Assembly: GCA_910589415.1 (NCBI GenBank)
Contig: OU342633.1
Span: forward strand, 3,696,858-3,760,857
Source of the DNA: Malachius bipustulatus
Lineage: Eukaryota; Arthropoda; Insecta; Coleoptera; Melyridae
DNA length: 64,000 nt
Reading direction: 5' to 3'
Below, piece by piece: positions 44,575 to 56,076 of the stretch. Each line of letters starts with the position of its first letter. Within the stretch, counting starts at the first letter, position 1. Under the pieces are notes generated by a model. It saw nothing but the letters and a program-made list of their open reading frames with translations, did no database searches and was not told where the DNA came from. A program made the translations under genes and the position numbers.

Positions 44575-46095
44575 TTCTCACTTGATCCAGGAAATTAGGA
44601 TGAAAAGTGCACTTGAAAAAGGAGGTTCACATTTCAGTATCAGTTTAAAAATATCTTGTTTGATATTTCGTTCGTGCCCGTAAATTTCAATATCTTTCAG
44701 TAATGCGACATAGTCAATGTAACCTTTGGTGAAATATTTTAATTTTGTTTTTTCGTTATTATTTTCTTTCAGCCCGGTAAAAATGTGCAAGTCTTCAAAA
44801 GTAATGGCTAAAAACGAATTCTTGCAGTATAAGCAGTCTGACTTGAAAGTTTTGAGCAAATATCCACAAACATATTATGATATGGAGATTTAAATCTTCA
44901 TTTAGGAGAGCACAGGTTTTGGTCTTTAAATTTACCATCATAGGTAAGCTGGATTCTTTATTTTCATTTCTCAAGTTATCAATAGATTGATTTTTTTGCA
45001 GGAAATCTCGAAAATCCTCAAGAAATCGGCAGTGGTCATCTTCGCAGGTCTTATTTATTGATACAGAAGATAACCATTTAGGACCGATATCTTGAATGCC
45101 AAAATAAATTGGAAACATGTAGGATCCGAATTTCATAGATAAATTAAAAAACGATAAGGCAAGCACTATTTCGGCGTATTTTACGAATGTTGACGTTTTT
45201 CGACGATTTATTTTTAGGTTTTTCTTTGAAAAAAGAAGAATAAAAATATAAAAAATTTTTTTTTGAAGTTTATTAATTTTTGGTTTTCATTATTTTTTCA
45301 TATCGAACAACATAAAAAAATAATATGGCGGCCATAAGGAAACGAAAGTTGACTGTGAAAACTCTTGGATCTAGTCGGCCGTGAACATTTTTGAAATGCC
45401 AGATGGATAGCTCTTGACGGCTTATGTAAGCCTACAAAAAATTATTTATTAATTTCCAATAATAAAAAAGATATGGCAAAAATAAGAAATCTCGATTTTT
45501 TTGTTTTTTTTCAGGATATTTCAGGAGCCGTCACAGATATCTTGCATGTCTTGACGGATTCGAGATGGCCACAAAACTGCGCATCTTTTCTCTAATATAA
45601 ACCCTGTATCTCTTAGCGTTCAGAAGATAGCAATATAGAAAAAGATATATGATGCACCCTGTATAAGGCATTAGCATTACGAGTACATTTTAGGAGGTGC
45701 GGGGGATCAAAAATAATGTAATAATTATTTCGCCATTGACATAAAAGTAAGGAAATTTGTTTCCAGTTAATTTCCTGATGGCTGAGCGATTCGTACTCCC
45801 CATGGCACATATTGTACATATTATTTCAAATCCAGCATTCTGAAGCTCTGTAATTAGTTCTTGGATCAAGAAAATTAAATTTTCAGTAGAGATGCTGTCT
45901 TTCGTAAAATAATATGCTATAGGTTGCTTCCAGGTTTTTCGTAGTCATCGTAACATAAACACAAGTGCATGGTTGGCCAGTTGATTTACCCTCAATTTTC
46001 CTGTATCCACATATCCAATAATTTTGCCAAGAGAAGAGTCATAGGTAAGATTTTTAGAAAGAGACATTTCGTCAAAAACTAGGGCTAAATATCTA
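44575..46095 (-). pseudogene. P-element/THAP9-like transposase, decayed
   Basis: Minus strand from about 46095: YLALVFDEMSLSKNLTYDSS and GKIIGYVDTG (the catalytic-domain start with its first acidic residue), NQLANHALVFML, WKQPIAYYFTKDSISTENLI and LIQELITELQNAGFEI, all typical of P-type transposases, then NNYYIIFDPPHLLKCTRNAN, the equivalent of their HDxPHLIKxxRN block. A family F MITE interrupts at about 45180-45660. Beyond it the match is weaker (FLEDFRDFLQKN, then VCGYLLKTFKSDCLYC, like the C-terminal Tyr-x-x-Gly-Tyr-Leu cysteine block). Frames are broken several times. No THAP zinc finger or TIR was found. Confidence 0.65.
45180..45660. mobile_element. Family F MITE fragment inserted in the P-like gene
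   Basis: It shares CATAAAAAAATAATATGGCG, GGATAGCTCTTGACGGCTTA and the end CTTAGCGTTCAGAAGATAGC up to GCACCCTGTATA with the 24600-25670 element. Only one arm is complete. Confidence 0.75.
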
Positions 46096-46099
46096 TAAA

Positions 46100-46575
46100 G
46101 AGGATTCATTTATATTTATTGCGTGGATGAAATTTTCATACAGGCTGACGAAAATTATCAGACTTTTGATCACACTGTATAAAAATTTCACCTAGATCAT
46201 AGGATACCGCTTCAAAAGCCGTTTTTTCGATATTTTGGGTCGTTTTCGTGGTAAACGTCTTTAAAGTTGGAAAATCACGATTTTCACTTGTTTATAACTC
46301 ATAATAGCCTACGCAATTTAAAATACAACTACAAGCACCATTGTTATTACATTTTCTCAGATAATCTTAAAATGAAATAATATATGAGGTGTCCCATTAA
46401 AAAAAACAAAGATGGCCATTCTTTCGCCATTTTTAAATGTGCTGCCATCTTGGTGATATTTCATTTTGACTTGTTATTAGGTATGTTGCCTGAGTTCAAA
46501 ATTACAGATTCCGAAATCATTTGGAAGTCGAACTTTTTCTAATGTGGCGTTTCAATCAATCACCATGTATGGTAT
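46100..46575. repeat. Family P palindrome fragment
   Basis: One arm with GATCACACTGTATAAAAATTT, TTCACTTGTTTATAACTCAT and GGCCATTCTTTCGCC, ending near CACCATGTATGG. Diverged. Confidence 0.6.
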
Positions 46576-46689
46576 GCCTACCTAAAGCGTTATAGCTCCA
46601 ATATTGTCAGGCATCAAATGGACAAAATAATACGTAGCTCTGAGTTGATTGACAATAAAATATCTAAATGTATAATTAAGTTTTCACTA

Positions 46690-48150
46690 AATTCCAAACA
46701 ATCATGCTTTACAGTTTTACTCGACTTTCAGAAACATCCTTTCGTAATAACTTGCATAAGGGAGACACCTTTTGTGATATCATTGTTATAAATTTTGCAT
46801 AGTAATTTAACAGATCAAATAGGTTCCACATTTGACTCAGAGGGCTCTATACCTTTAACTGACAGAGTATGTCCTAAAAACTCCACTCTGTTGATAAAAA
46901 TTTACACTTTTGTAAATTTATGACTACATTAGTGTTTTTGAATCTATCCCAAACTCTTAGGCCCGCTTGTACCATTCGCCGGTGAACTCTGGATCAACTG
47001 AACTGAGTTCAAAAGATGAACTAATAAGTTTACCGGCGGCCGCGTTTTAACAACTCGGTTTAAACGGACCCCAATAGCCGTTCAACTGAACTGTCAGTTG
47101 GTACAACACAAATGTGATGCTGATCTTGGTTCAAATTTGAACCTCCGTTGAAATTGGATGGTATAACCGGGCCTTAGAAGTTTATTATACATTTCATCAT
47201 TAGAGGTTGCCGTTATCACGCAATCATCAAGATAATGCATCCCTTCTAAATCTTTTAGTATTTTTGATCAATGATTGATTCTAAAATATGTGGAGCAAAC
47301 TTAATTCCGAAAGCTAAGCAAACAAACCTATAGGCGTGTTAAGTACCAATATAGTTTTCTATTTTCTGTGCTCATCTTTAATTGAACATAAGCGTTTTTT
47401 ATATCGATAACTGAAAATATAGTACCACCAGACAATCATGCAAAAATTTCCTCTGTTTGTTGTTTGTTGGGATCGGATAATACTGATTTTCAATACATGG
47501 ATTGAGAGTTGCCTTAAAATCTTCACATATGCGAATCTGACCATCTTGTTTGGGTACCACCATGATCGGACTTGCCAATTCAGTTGTTGAAACCGGTTCC
47601 AAGATTCCATCTTTCACCAAACTCTGAATTTCGACCACTACTCTATCTTTCAAAGCATAAAGAATCCTGTACCTATTGTTTAAAAAAGTTAGGTATAGGT
47701 CTTTAACTTTAATATTAACAACAAAATCTCTTATACATCCCGTTTTGCTTCAAATATGATCACAATCTTGCTTGAATTTACTCGATATTTCAAAAGATGA
47801 TTCCTGGCTAAAAATATTACTAGCAAATATTTTTGAACAATATTTTTGTGATTATCTTTTCTGATGAGATTATTGAGATTTTGAGATTATCTTGAGATTA
47901 TCTTCTCAATCTGGTAATAACAGCCCAACCAATGTCTCCCCAATAAACAAATTTGGTTATCGTAATTAACAACTTTTAGTTGCTTAACAACATTGTTGGT
48001 CACTTTTCCAAATAAAGAGTATACTTTACATTTTTGCATTTTCAGTTAATATCAGAAAACATAAACTTACACAGATTGTAAGGCATAATAGTGTTGTTTG
48101 CAGCTGCTGCTTTACCATTAATTATAACATGTATTTGAATCATGATTTGA
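46690..48150 (-). pseudogene. Gypsy (K02A2.6-type) protease end and reverse transcriptase, decayed
   Basis: Minus strand: protease tail KQLKVVNYDNQICLLGRHWL near 47960, RT start LYALKDRVVVEIQSLVKDGI, ELASPIMVVPKQDGQIRICE and DFKATLNPC (47650-47480), then a frameshift, YRFVCLAFGIKFAPHI and ESIIDQ near 47290, then, beyond an embedded MITE (46960-47173), RFKNTNVVINLQKCKF near 46935. The catalytic Y-x-D-D block falls in the degraded segment near 47240 (HYLDDCVITA-like). Several stops and shifts. The 5' and 3' parts are missing; a related RNase H/integrase piece is at 34600-35170. Confidence 0.82.
46960..47173. mobile_element. Harbinger-type MITE with TTA TSD
   Basis: GGCCCGCTTGTACCA at the left is inverted at the right (TGGTATAACCGGGCC). 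Flanks are TTA at 46957-46959 and 47174-47176. Removing the MITE and one TTA leaves the gypsy RT reading smoothly (NKLLRVWDRFKN), so insertion followed the gypsy copy. A 3 bp TTA target fits PIF/Harbinger. 214 bp, non-coding. Confidence 0.88.
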
Positions 48151-48439
48151 ATTTCCGTTCTACAGGGTATTCCTTCAAAATTCCAAAAATCCCATGCTTG
48201 TCACCTCATTTTAGGTCGCAGTTTTCAATCTTGGGGACAAAAAATTATAAGTTTATGAATTTAAAATGAAAAAACTTTTGCATTTTCGAAGTTCCCTGTT
48301 ATTTATTTGACTCCTGATGATTCGGCCTGAATTTCTGATTAAAAGGTAAGTGTGTTCGTCTATTTAACTATTTATCAAGTGTGTGGTGTGTGGCTGGCTG
48401 GTGAGCTTGCTTAGGATAGGCTGGATAAGCCAATAATTA

Positions 48440-48512
48440 TCGGAGTGGAACGAATTTGTCTTATCTACACAGTTAAGACCGAAGGAAAAGGAAGATCCCT
48501 CTTTCTTAAATA
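48440..48512 (+). mobile_element. SINE 3' tail fragment, copy C
   Basis: TTGTCTTATCTACACAGTTAAGACC followed by a CCCTCTTTCTTAAA block matches the tail of the other two SINE copies, here on the plus strand. Head absent. Confidence 0.6.
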
Positions 48513-48538
48513 ACAAAAATAAAAGCTTGGTTAAGAAC

Positions 48539-48570
48539 AAGGATTCTGTATATAACTATACAGAATCCTT
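48539..48570. repeat. Perfect 14 bp-arm hairpin
   Basis: AAGGATTCTGTATA, a four-base loop, then the exact complement. No T run typical of a terminator follows. Could be a tiny palindromic remnant. Confidence 0.7.
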
Positions 48571-49512
48571 GGGTTAAGAATTTGTAATCTGGATAATGAA
48601 TTGATCAATGACAGGAGACAACTGACAAGTGACAGTAATTTTTGGTAACCTTCAAATTTGTATTATACGGTATTTTAAACCGTATTATACGCTGTATAAT
48701 ACAAAAAAATAAAATACCGTATTTTTGCATCACTGTATCGGTGTATGAGCACATTTTTTTAAGGAATTGAATGGAAATTTTTAAAGTAGACAACAATAAT
48801 AATAGCCTTCAATTTAAAAAATTTCAAGAATCAAATAAGAAAAATGTCGGAGATATTCGAATTTTTTACATGATTTATATTTCTCTAAAAATTCAAATGT
48901 TCGATTTTCAAAACTCTCCTGTAACTTTTTTCGAATGTAAAGGCAGTACAAAAAGCGAATTTTTACAATTAAGTTAGCTAGTGGCGTTTTTTTATTTTAT
49001 GGCATGTTTTCAAACGAAATGAAAAGATATTTTCACAGTAAACCACTACGCTAATATGACCTGACTATGGAAAATTTCAGAAGCCAATTTAAAAAGCGGT
49101 GAAAATATTCATAATTGAATTGCATAAAAATACACTATTTATGCGATTGATGTGCAAGAAGGTTATTGGGTTCATAACCTGTTGGAAATAAAATATTGTT
49201 ATTTTTATTGATAATTATTTTTATTAAAACCCTCTATGAGCCTACAATGGCGCGCTATGAGAATCGCTGCGTCTAGGATTCGTTATCTTACCTTTATATT
49301 TAGTTAATAGGGTCTTTTTAATATATTTGTTACGGTCAGTGTGATTAATTGGAAATTATTAATAATTACCGGGAATTATTAATACTAACCAACACAGGAG
49401 GTTAATATGATAAATTTATCACATTGGCCGGTAATTAATAATAATTTTCACCCACGAGTGGTAAATATAATAAATCCTAAACCTATGGTAGTTGTGGGGT
49501 GACACGCAGCGA

Positions 49513-50687
49513 CAAGTTGTGAACCTCACGAAGTTTGTGCAACTTAGGGCACTAAAAACCAAACATGCCGAGGAAGTTGCATACTATTTGTTGGATGTAT
49601 TCACAATATTTGGACCCCCATGCATATTGTACGGTGACAATTAACGGGCGCGAATTTGTTAATAAAGTAATTGAAGAGTTTTGCCACATGTGGAATGGAC
49701 CAAAAATTGTACATGGAAAGCCGCGACACAGTCAGTTACAAGGTTAATTAAAGTTTAAAGAGCGAACCAAGACATCGAGAATATGTTATCTACATGGCTG
49801 GAAACAAACAAGACCACAAAATGGTCGGAGGGAATAAAATTTATACAGTTCATGAAGAACAAAGCCCACCACTCAGGCATAAATCGTAGTCCCTAGGAAG
49901 CTATGTTTGGGTGTAAAGCTAAAGTGGGTTTAAAAACGTTTTCACCAGCTTTTGATAAATTGTCAGAAATAACAAGTGAAGAAAATCTTCAGTCAATCTT
50001 ACGAGGTCAATCTGGTAACCATCTGGAAAATGTTAAAATCTTGATACTGCATGACTCTGGGCGCAGTACTAATGAGAATACTGACCACATGTCCAGAGAT
50101 TTACCTACTGGTTGTCACACAGTCTGTTGTTAATAAGCCTGAAGATTTAAATCGACAGAATTCTCTATGCCAGAATAAAGATCAACAACCTGTTTCCGAT
50201 ACTATCAATGCGACAACCAATGCGTCTGCACAAAAAATTCATGAGGCGCGAGAGTCTTCTAGACAGTCGCTGAAAAAGCAGGCAGAGAAAATGTTGAAAC
50301 GTTCTAACACTAAATTTCCAATAGCAAAAATATGTCAAAGTGTGAGAATTAAGACGGTCGAAATATAATAGCTGTAGTTATTTCTGTTGAAAATGGAAAA
50401 TTTTACAAGCTGAGTACAAAATACGGTATAAGTCAATTTTATTCACGTAATGAATTTACTATCTGTAAAGAAAAATTCATTTCAATTATTGAGGTTCCAG
50501 AAAATGATATTACTCTGACAGAGTGTGCTCGGAAAGAATCAAATTTGTGTGGACAAGGTTTCCAACATTGCAATAATTATTGTACTGCTGAATGTCATTC
50601 AAACCGCTGCACCGCTGTAAATGTAAAAAATTAAACATTCTTTGCAATTCAAAATGCCATAAAAGTAATTGTTGCGAAAATAAATAA
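49513..50687 (+). pseudogene. KRBA2-like integrase/transposase of the Ginger-like element
   Basis: Plus strand, frame by frame: LTKFVQLRALKTKHAEEVAY and LLDVFTIFGPPCILYGDN, then GREFVNKVIEEFCHMW, GKPRHSQLQG (integrase core around the D-N-G-R-E-F motif), KNKAHHSGINRSP, EAMFGCKAKVGLK, then a basic segment (QAEKMLKRSNTKF, ICQSVRIK), a C-terminal sheet (AVVISVENGKFYKLSTKYG, FYSRNEFTICKEKFISI), and a Cys-rich end (CKCKKLNILCNSKCH) stopping near 50687. Proteins of this order are annotated in insects as KRAB-A domain-containing protein 2-like. At least four stops or shifts (for example TAA at 49645 and 49744). Not functional. Confidence 0.85.
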
Positions 50688-50714
50688 TTTTTTTATTTGT
50701 AAAATCAAAATCTA

Positions 50715-51050
50715 CATTATTTTGTATCGATTTTTGTTTGTTTGGATAAAATGTTTTCATTTTAATTGTTGCTTTTCCCATTTATAATATGTCAGTGTGA
50801 TCTTTCAATTCAAATTCCTCTTTTGTCAAATTAGATTCCCGTTATACCAAATGCTTTTCCAATGTTTATAAAAATGTCACTGTACGTGAATAGGAAAAGC
50901 AATTGACATAAAGTGAAACTGATTTGACATAAAAGGAAATTGATTGCTAAATCAATGACCATAATCATTGATAGATAGAAAAATAAAAAAATCATTTGAC
51001 AAACTATAGGAAAAGCAATTGACAAAAGAGGAAAACCCAAAGAAAAAGAT
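50715..51050. mobile_element. MITE relative of 63351-63684 inside the Ginger-like element
   Basis: Repeated AAAAGCAATTGACA words and the end GGAAAACCCAAAGAAAAAGA then TTGTA match the MITE at 63351-63684; the left arm is more diverged. Frames on the minus strand here are repeat artefacts. Confidence 0.6.
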
Positions 51051-51357
51051 TGTAAATTCTTCCTCGTGTTACATTAAAGTTGTGTAACCTTTTATTCCGT
51101 CCTGAGCTTATTTTTAGTTCACTTAATTATTTTAAAAGTTCTATTTGATTTTACTGTGAGAATTTTAATTGTGTTCATGGTAATACAAATGACGATTCAT
51201 TACTTTTACCAAACACAATAAGACATTATTGATAATAACCGGTAAAAATTATTATTTGCCCAAAATTATTTAAAATAACCAGATGTTCCAGTTATTATTA
51301 ATATATCCCGGTAACTATTAATACTAACCGCATTTATTACTCTGACCGTAACATATT

Positions 51358-51759
51358 CATTTAAGCATAGTTTTCATAACACGTAGATATGCACGATCTT
51401 ATGGATAACCTCCACTGTGTTTTGCTTGCATCAGACACGGTGTATAAGCTCAATTATTATTAAAAATTTAGAAATCCTGCATCTCTTTTTATTGATTAAA
51501 ATAAGGTCAAGAAATAATCAATACGAGTATCACTTGAAAGCTTACCAGCATTGGATGAACAAAAACATACAATTAGATTAGGTGGAATTATTGCACGTTT
51601 CAATTTTTTTTCTAGATCTTGCCTATTACGTTACAGCCTATTACGTTACAGCCTATTACTATCGATTATTATTATTACTATCTATCAAGTAAAAAAAAAA
51701 CTTTCTGTTTATACCAAAAATGAATTTCTACTTTGATTTTTGTATAATAAAAATCACTA
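51358..51759. other. AT-rich spacer
   Basis: Nothing recognised except a 16 bp tandem repeat (GCCTATTACGTTACA type) at 51621-51659. Confidence 0.5.
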
Positions 51760-52095
51760 AGGTTGGTTTTTGCAGTTGAAATTTGAAAATCGTAATTGTC
51801 CAATTCTAAACTAGTGCAAACCAAGAATGGCTTGATATTCGATATAGAGGGAAAGGGCTTACATATGTCCCTATTTTAACTTTTTATGTGGTATCCTATT
51901 ATGGAGTTGAAATGTTTATAAAGGGTGGTAAAAAAATATTATTTTCTCCCCTTTATTTATAACCATTTCATTCCGTAATAAAAGATATCTCATAAAAAGT
52001 GAAGAGAGGGTCATGTAAGTCGTTTTTGTATATCTCGAGTCGTTCTTAATATTCACTGCTTTAAAATCGTAAAACTGCGATTCTCACTTTTTTTC
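51760..52095. repeat. Family P palindrome fragment, cut by a LINE fragment
   Basis: Two short arms with ACATATGTCCCTATTTTAAC and GGTCATGTAAGTCGTTTTTG flank a GGGTGG/CCCCT centre near 51925. The right arm stops in GCGATTCTCACTT where LINE sequence begins. Confidence 0.65.
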
Positions 52096-52398
52096 ATTTT
52101 TTTTTCGACGCATGAGCGTATATATCGATTTACGTCGACTTTGAATCGTTGCAGATTGTATTCCACAGGAAACACACCCCTTGGAATGCAATTCCAAAGT
52201 AATGCGGTTCTATACATGGAAGAAGTCTGAAATAAGATGGTACGTGGTGTAACGCGCTTAACCTGATAGGAATGAGCTACTACAGCTCGACGTGTATTTC
52301 TGCCACGCCTCGTTTGAGGTGCTATCAGACGATCCACGTCTTTTGAACAATTTCCTTTAAAATATCTGTAAAGCAGACTCAGGTCAGCTACTTACACA
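52096..52398 (-). pseudogene. LINE family L, 3' fragment
   Basis: Minus strand peptide GRNTRRAVVAHSYQVKRVTP, LFQTSSMYRTALLWNCIPRG and YNLQRFKVDVNRYIRSC is the ORF2 C-terminus also present at 3699-3880 in copy 1. T-rich DNA at 52086-52105 is the tail side. It is truncated to about 300 bp and joins unrelated DNA near 52398. Confidence 0.85.
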
Positions 52399-52859
52399 CA
52401 GTTAACTAAGTATCGCTCAGATATCAAAATACGTTAAATTCAGAACGACACGCTTAGTCGCTAAGCGATATATCGCGTTTTGTGTCAGTATGGCCGCCCC
52501 AATCTGTTGTTTACATGTTTGAATTTCTTTTTTCTCGCTTTGTCGTCCACGACTTTACGCTCACGACAAATCGCTCACCAGCCTGGCCGAACCCTAATAC
52601 AAGTATAACTGACACGGATAGCAGAAGTAAAACACGCGACAAGACCGACAAAACTACAGAAAGCACTGGGACCAGACGAAATACCCCCTGAAGTTATACG
52701 GGAACTCCTAAATACTATGACGTTTTACGACTTGTTCATCAAATACCTGGAAAAAATACATTTTCAAAAGAATGGAAAAGAGCATCAAATTTGGTCCAAA
52801 TGGAGAATCCAAAAAAAACAAAATGACGAGAAACATATATAGACCCTTTACCGGATGGT

Positions 52860-54842
52860 CACTTTTAACTGGCTCACCATTGGGATCTCCTAAACCATAG
52901 CAGATACGCAGAGTCGGTTGTTATAATTTTCAGCATATCTTTTTAATATGCATTGAAAATTAATAAATTATTTTTTGTAGGTCAGCATAAAGTCGTCAAG
53001 AGCGATCAATGCGACAGTTAAAAAATTTTCAAAGCCTACTAGGTCTCAGAGTTTTTATAGTCAACTTTGTTTTTTTTTATATAGTTTGGTTTAAAAAAAA
53101 AATCACGGAAATCAAAAATTAGTAACATATATTTTCTTTTTATTTTATTCTTCCTTTTTTGAAAAAAAAACAACATTTTTTCACCAAATTACCTACGTCA
53201 ATATTGAATTGTATTACTTGCCTTAATTTTTGAATTTTTCTATCAAATTCGGTATAAAAAAGTTGTCTTAAAATTTTTTTTTATTTATTTCACGAAAGTT
53301 AGTAGGTAATTTTTGGTTAAGTAGATTTTTTTAATACCAATCGACATAAAAAACAATATGGCGGCTATAAGAAAACAAAAATTGACTATCAAAACTCTAG
53401 AATCTAGTCGGCTTAGAAAATTTTTGTATAATGTCAGGTGAATAGCTTTTGATGACTTATGTAACTTACAAAAAATATTTCATTAATTTCCAATAATAAA
53501 AAAGATATGGCGCAAATAATAAATTTCGATTTTTCAGTTTTTAAGGATAATTCAGTAACCTAAACTGATATTTTTTCCGTAGGTAGGTAGGTCTTAATGA
53601 GTATAAAGACAATTAATAGCCTGTCGTATTGGAGTTGGGTTTTAACCCATCGTCCTGACAGTTGTCAAGTCTGGAGCGCCCGAGAACCCAAATAAAGAGC
53701 TTCGACTCAGACAGCAGCACACATCCAACCAGACTACCAAAAGCACGGACGGCCGTTTCGGTCTCATTAGACCTCGTCAGCGTACCATATTCGAGAGTCC
53801 GGAAGGATATGAATCGCTGTATGAATCGAAAACCTTATATGGAATATAATTCAACCGGTTACCAGTTACCTCGAGACAGAGCGACATCTATCAAGAGAAA
53901 ACACAGGCTCCCAGTAAAACTCCAATGTGTATTATGGGTTGCAGACACTCCAGGGGCTACGAGACTGACATCAAATATGCATATTAAAAAGCCAAAGTAT
54001 ACTCAAAAATCACAACAACACCGTAGGTAGGTCTTAATGAGTATAAAGACAATTAATAGCATGTCGTATTGGAGTCGGGTTTTAACCCATCGTCCTGACA
54101 GTAGTTTCTCGGGCGCTCCAGACTTGACAACTGTGAGGACGATGGGTTAAAACCCGACTCCAATACGACAGGCTATTAATTGTCTTTATACTCATTAAGA
54201 CCTACCTACCTACGGTGTTGTTGTGATTTTTGAGTATACTTTGGCTTTTTAATATGCGCATATTTGATGTCAGTCTCCTAGCCCCTGGAGTGTCTGCAAC
54301 CTATAATACACATTCGAGTTTCACTGGGAGCCTGTGTTTTCTCTTGATAGATGTCGCTCTGTCTCGAGGTCACTGGTAACCGGTTGAATTATATTCCATA
54401 TAAGGTTTTCGATTCATACAGCGATTCATATCCTTCCGGACTCTCCAATATAGTACGCTGACGAGGTCTAATGAGACCGAAACGGCCGTCCGTGCTTTTG
54501 GTATTCTGGTTGGATGTGTGTTGCTGTCTGAGTCGAAGCTCTTTATTTGGGTTCTCGGGCGCTCCAGACTTGACAACTGTCAGGACGATGGGTTAAAAGC
54601 CGACTGCAATACGACAGGCTATTAATTGTCTTTATACTCATTAAGACCTACCTACCTACGGTGTTGTTGTGATTTTTGAGTATACTTTGACTTTTTAATA
54701 TGATATTTTTTCGACCTAACGACCTAATTTTTTTTACGATTCTTATTAAACATGAAATTGTGCAACTTTTCTGTAATCCAGCCGACTCTGATTCTCATAT
54801 GGTTTAGGTCCTAAACTTTAGGAGATCCAAAAGGTGAGCCAA
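52860..54842. mobile_element. TIR element in the R1-like LINE, with a large inverted repeat inside
   Basis: AACTGGCTCACC and GGATCTCCTAAA(C) near 52877-52905 are inverted at about 54808-54842 (CTAAACTTTAGGAGATCC, GGTGAGCCAATT). The left half (52985-53570) carries family F arms (AATATGGCGGCTATAAGAAA). The centre is a separate inverted repeat listed below. Confidence 0.7.
53580..54715. repeat. Large inverted duplication of a 440 bp unit with partial third copies
   Basis: The unit runs from GTAGGTAGGTCTTAATGAGT through TTTCGGTCTCATTAGACCTC and CCGGTTACCAGTTACCTCGA to CACAACAACACC. It is present forward at about 53580-54024, its first 80 bases repeat forward at 54023-54106, and the whole is then inverted at about 54110-54715. 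Two frames (53662 plus, 54370 minus) are the same frame of the two arms and hence not independent genes. The order is unit, partial unit, inverted partial, inverted unit. Confidence 0.85.
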
Positions 54843-56076
54843 TTAAGAAGTAAAAAACACAATACATGCTATAACAGGGGTCCTAGATATATTGAGAGAG
54901 GCTAGAGAAAAAGACAGAAATGCACTAATCCTCATAGGCGTAGAAAACGATTTTGATACTGCCTCGTGTAAAGTCTTACTACAAAAGGGTGGGGGCAGAG
55001 GAATATCCGGATCTCTGAGTAAAACCAAAAGGTCGTATCTTTGGGACAGAAAAATATGAACAATAAGATAACAGGTTTAACAGGAGTTTAACAGGCTTCG
55101 ATCCTAGGACTGACCCTGTGGAACATTATTTATGATGTTACCTATCATGCAAAATAAAATTTCCCTAAGTCGTCTAACCGGTTAAACTAACATGCTATGC
55201 AGATGATGTGGCCAGAGTTGTAACAATAGATGACCCAAAAATACCCGAACCAAGAGGTGACACATCCCTCCAACTAGTTCAGGAATGGATGGAAAAAAGA
55301 ACTACAGATAGCCGTAAAAACGACTGCGGCGGTGATATTTAATTCAAGCCACAATGCCTCAGACGTAAAATTCGACCTGAAGGGCAGAACAATCACATCA
55401 AGCAGGACTGTAGAATACTTGGGAGTAAACATACAGAGTGTCCGTATAAATGAATAGCACACAGCTTAACTGCGCCTTTGCGACCTCAAAAAAAGCGATT
55501 AAGCGAAACATATCTTAACACAAAAGTGCTTCCTCAAGAAGTTATGGCACCTTAAAGAAGACACTTCGAAAGTTAAGATTAAAGATAAGACACAGCGATA
55601 AAATTCTCATAATGTCCCCTTTAATTAAAAAAAAATTATAAAAACATTTTAATAATGAAAAATAGAATCTTGTCAAAAAACTCTGGCACTGAGAATAAGT
55701 AGCGCCTACAGAACCGTTTCTGCACAGGCAATACTGGTGGTTTCAAGCCTGATTCCAATACAATTCCTGGTGAAAGAAAGAACCAAACTGCATGAGATTC
55801 AGAGCGTTGCAGATAGAGACAGGAAGGACGCCAGAGAGACAACCCTGTGGGAGTTGCAGAGGGAATGGAGACGAGACGGTGTGAGGATATACCAGATTAT
55901 ACTTATAAGCGATGTGTGAGACCGTGGATATAAAAGAAAGTTTAGAAATGTTCGATATTATGTGTCGCAGTGTCTGACTGGACACGATATGGGAAATATC
56001 TGCATAGAAGCAAGAGGGACTCGGCAAAGTGCATATACCATGACGCAGAAGAGGGAAAGTGGGGGAGCAGTTGGTA

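Larger units (their letters stand above)
48151..49327. other. AT-rich, only small repeats recognised
   Basis: Contains the SINE tail and hairpin listed separately. Frames at 48605 and 48771 have no recognised domain. Confidence 0.45.
49328..51353 (+). mobile_element. Ginger-like DNA transposon with TATT TSD
   Basis: Termini TGTTACGGTCAG and CTGACCGTAACA are a perfect 12 bp inverted pair and have the TGT...ACA form. TATT at 49324-49327 and 51354-51357 is a 4 bp TSD. Subterminal AATTATTAATA and ACCGG words recur at both ends. The body codes for a broken integrase-type transposase. TGT ends, 4 bp TSD and a gypsy-related integrase together point to Ginger. Confidence 0.8.

Noticed and set aside
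50831..51040. Hydrophobic 69-residue minus-strand frame resembling a membrane protein
   Set aside because: It is a translation of TTTTCC/GTCAATT MITE repeats, also seen at 63504-63707.
53662..54576. Opposite-strand frames with the same N-terminus (MSSLERPRTQIKSFDSDS), suggesting a duplicated gene
   Set aside because: They come from the two arms of an inverted duplication, and neither shows a known domain.
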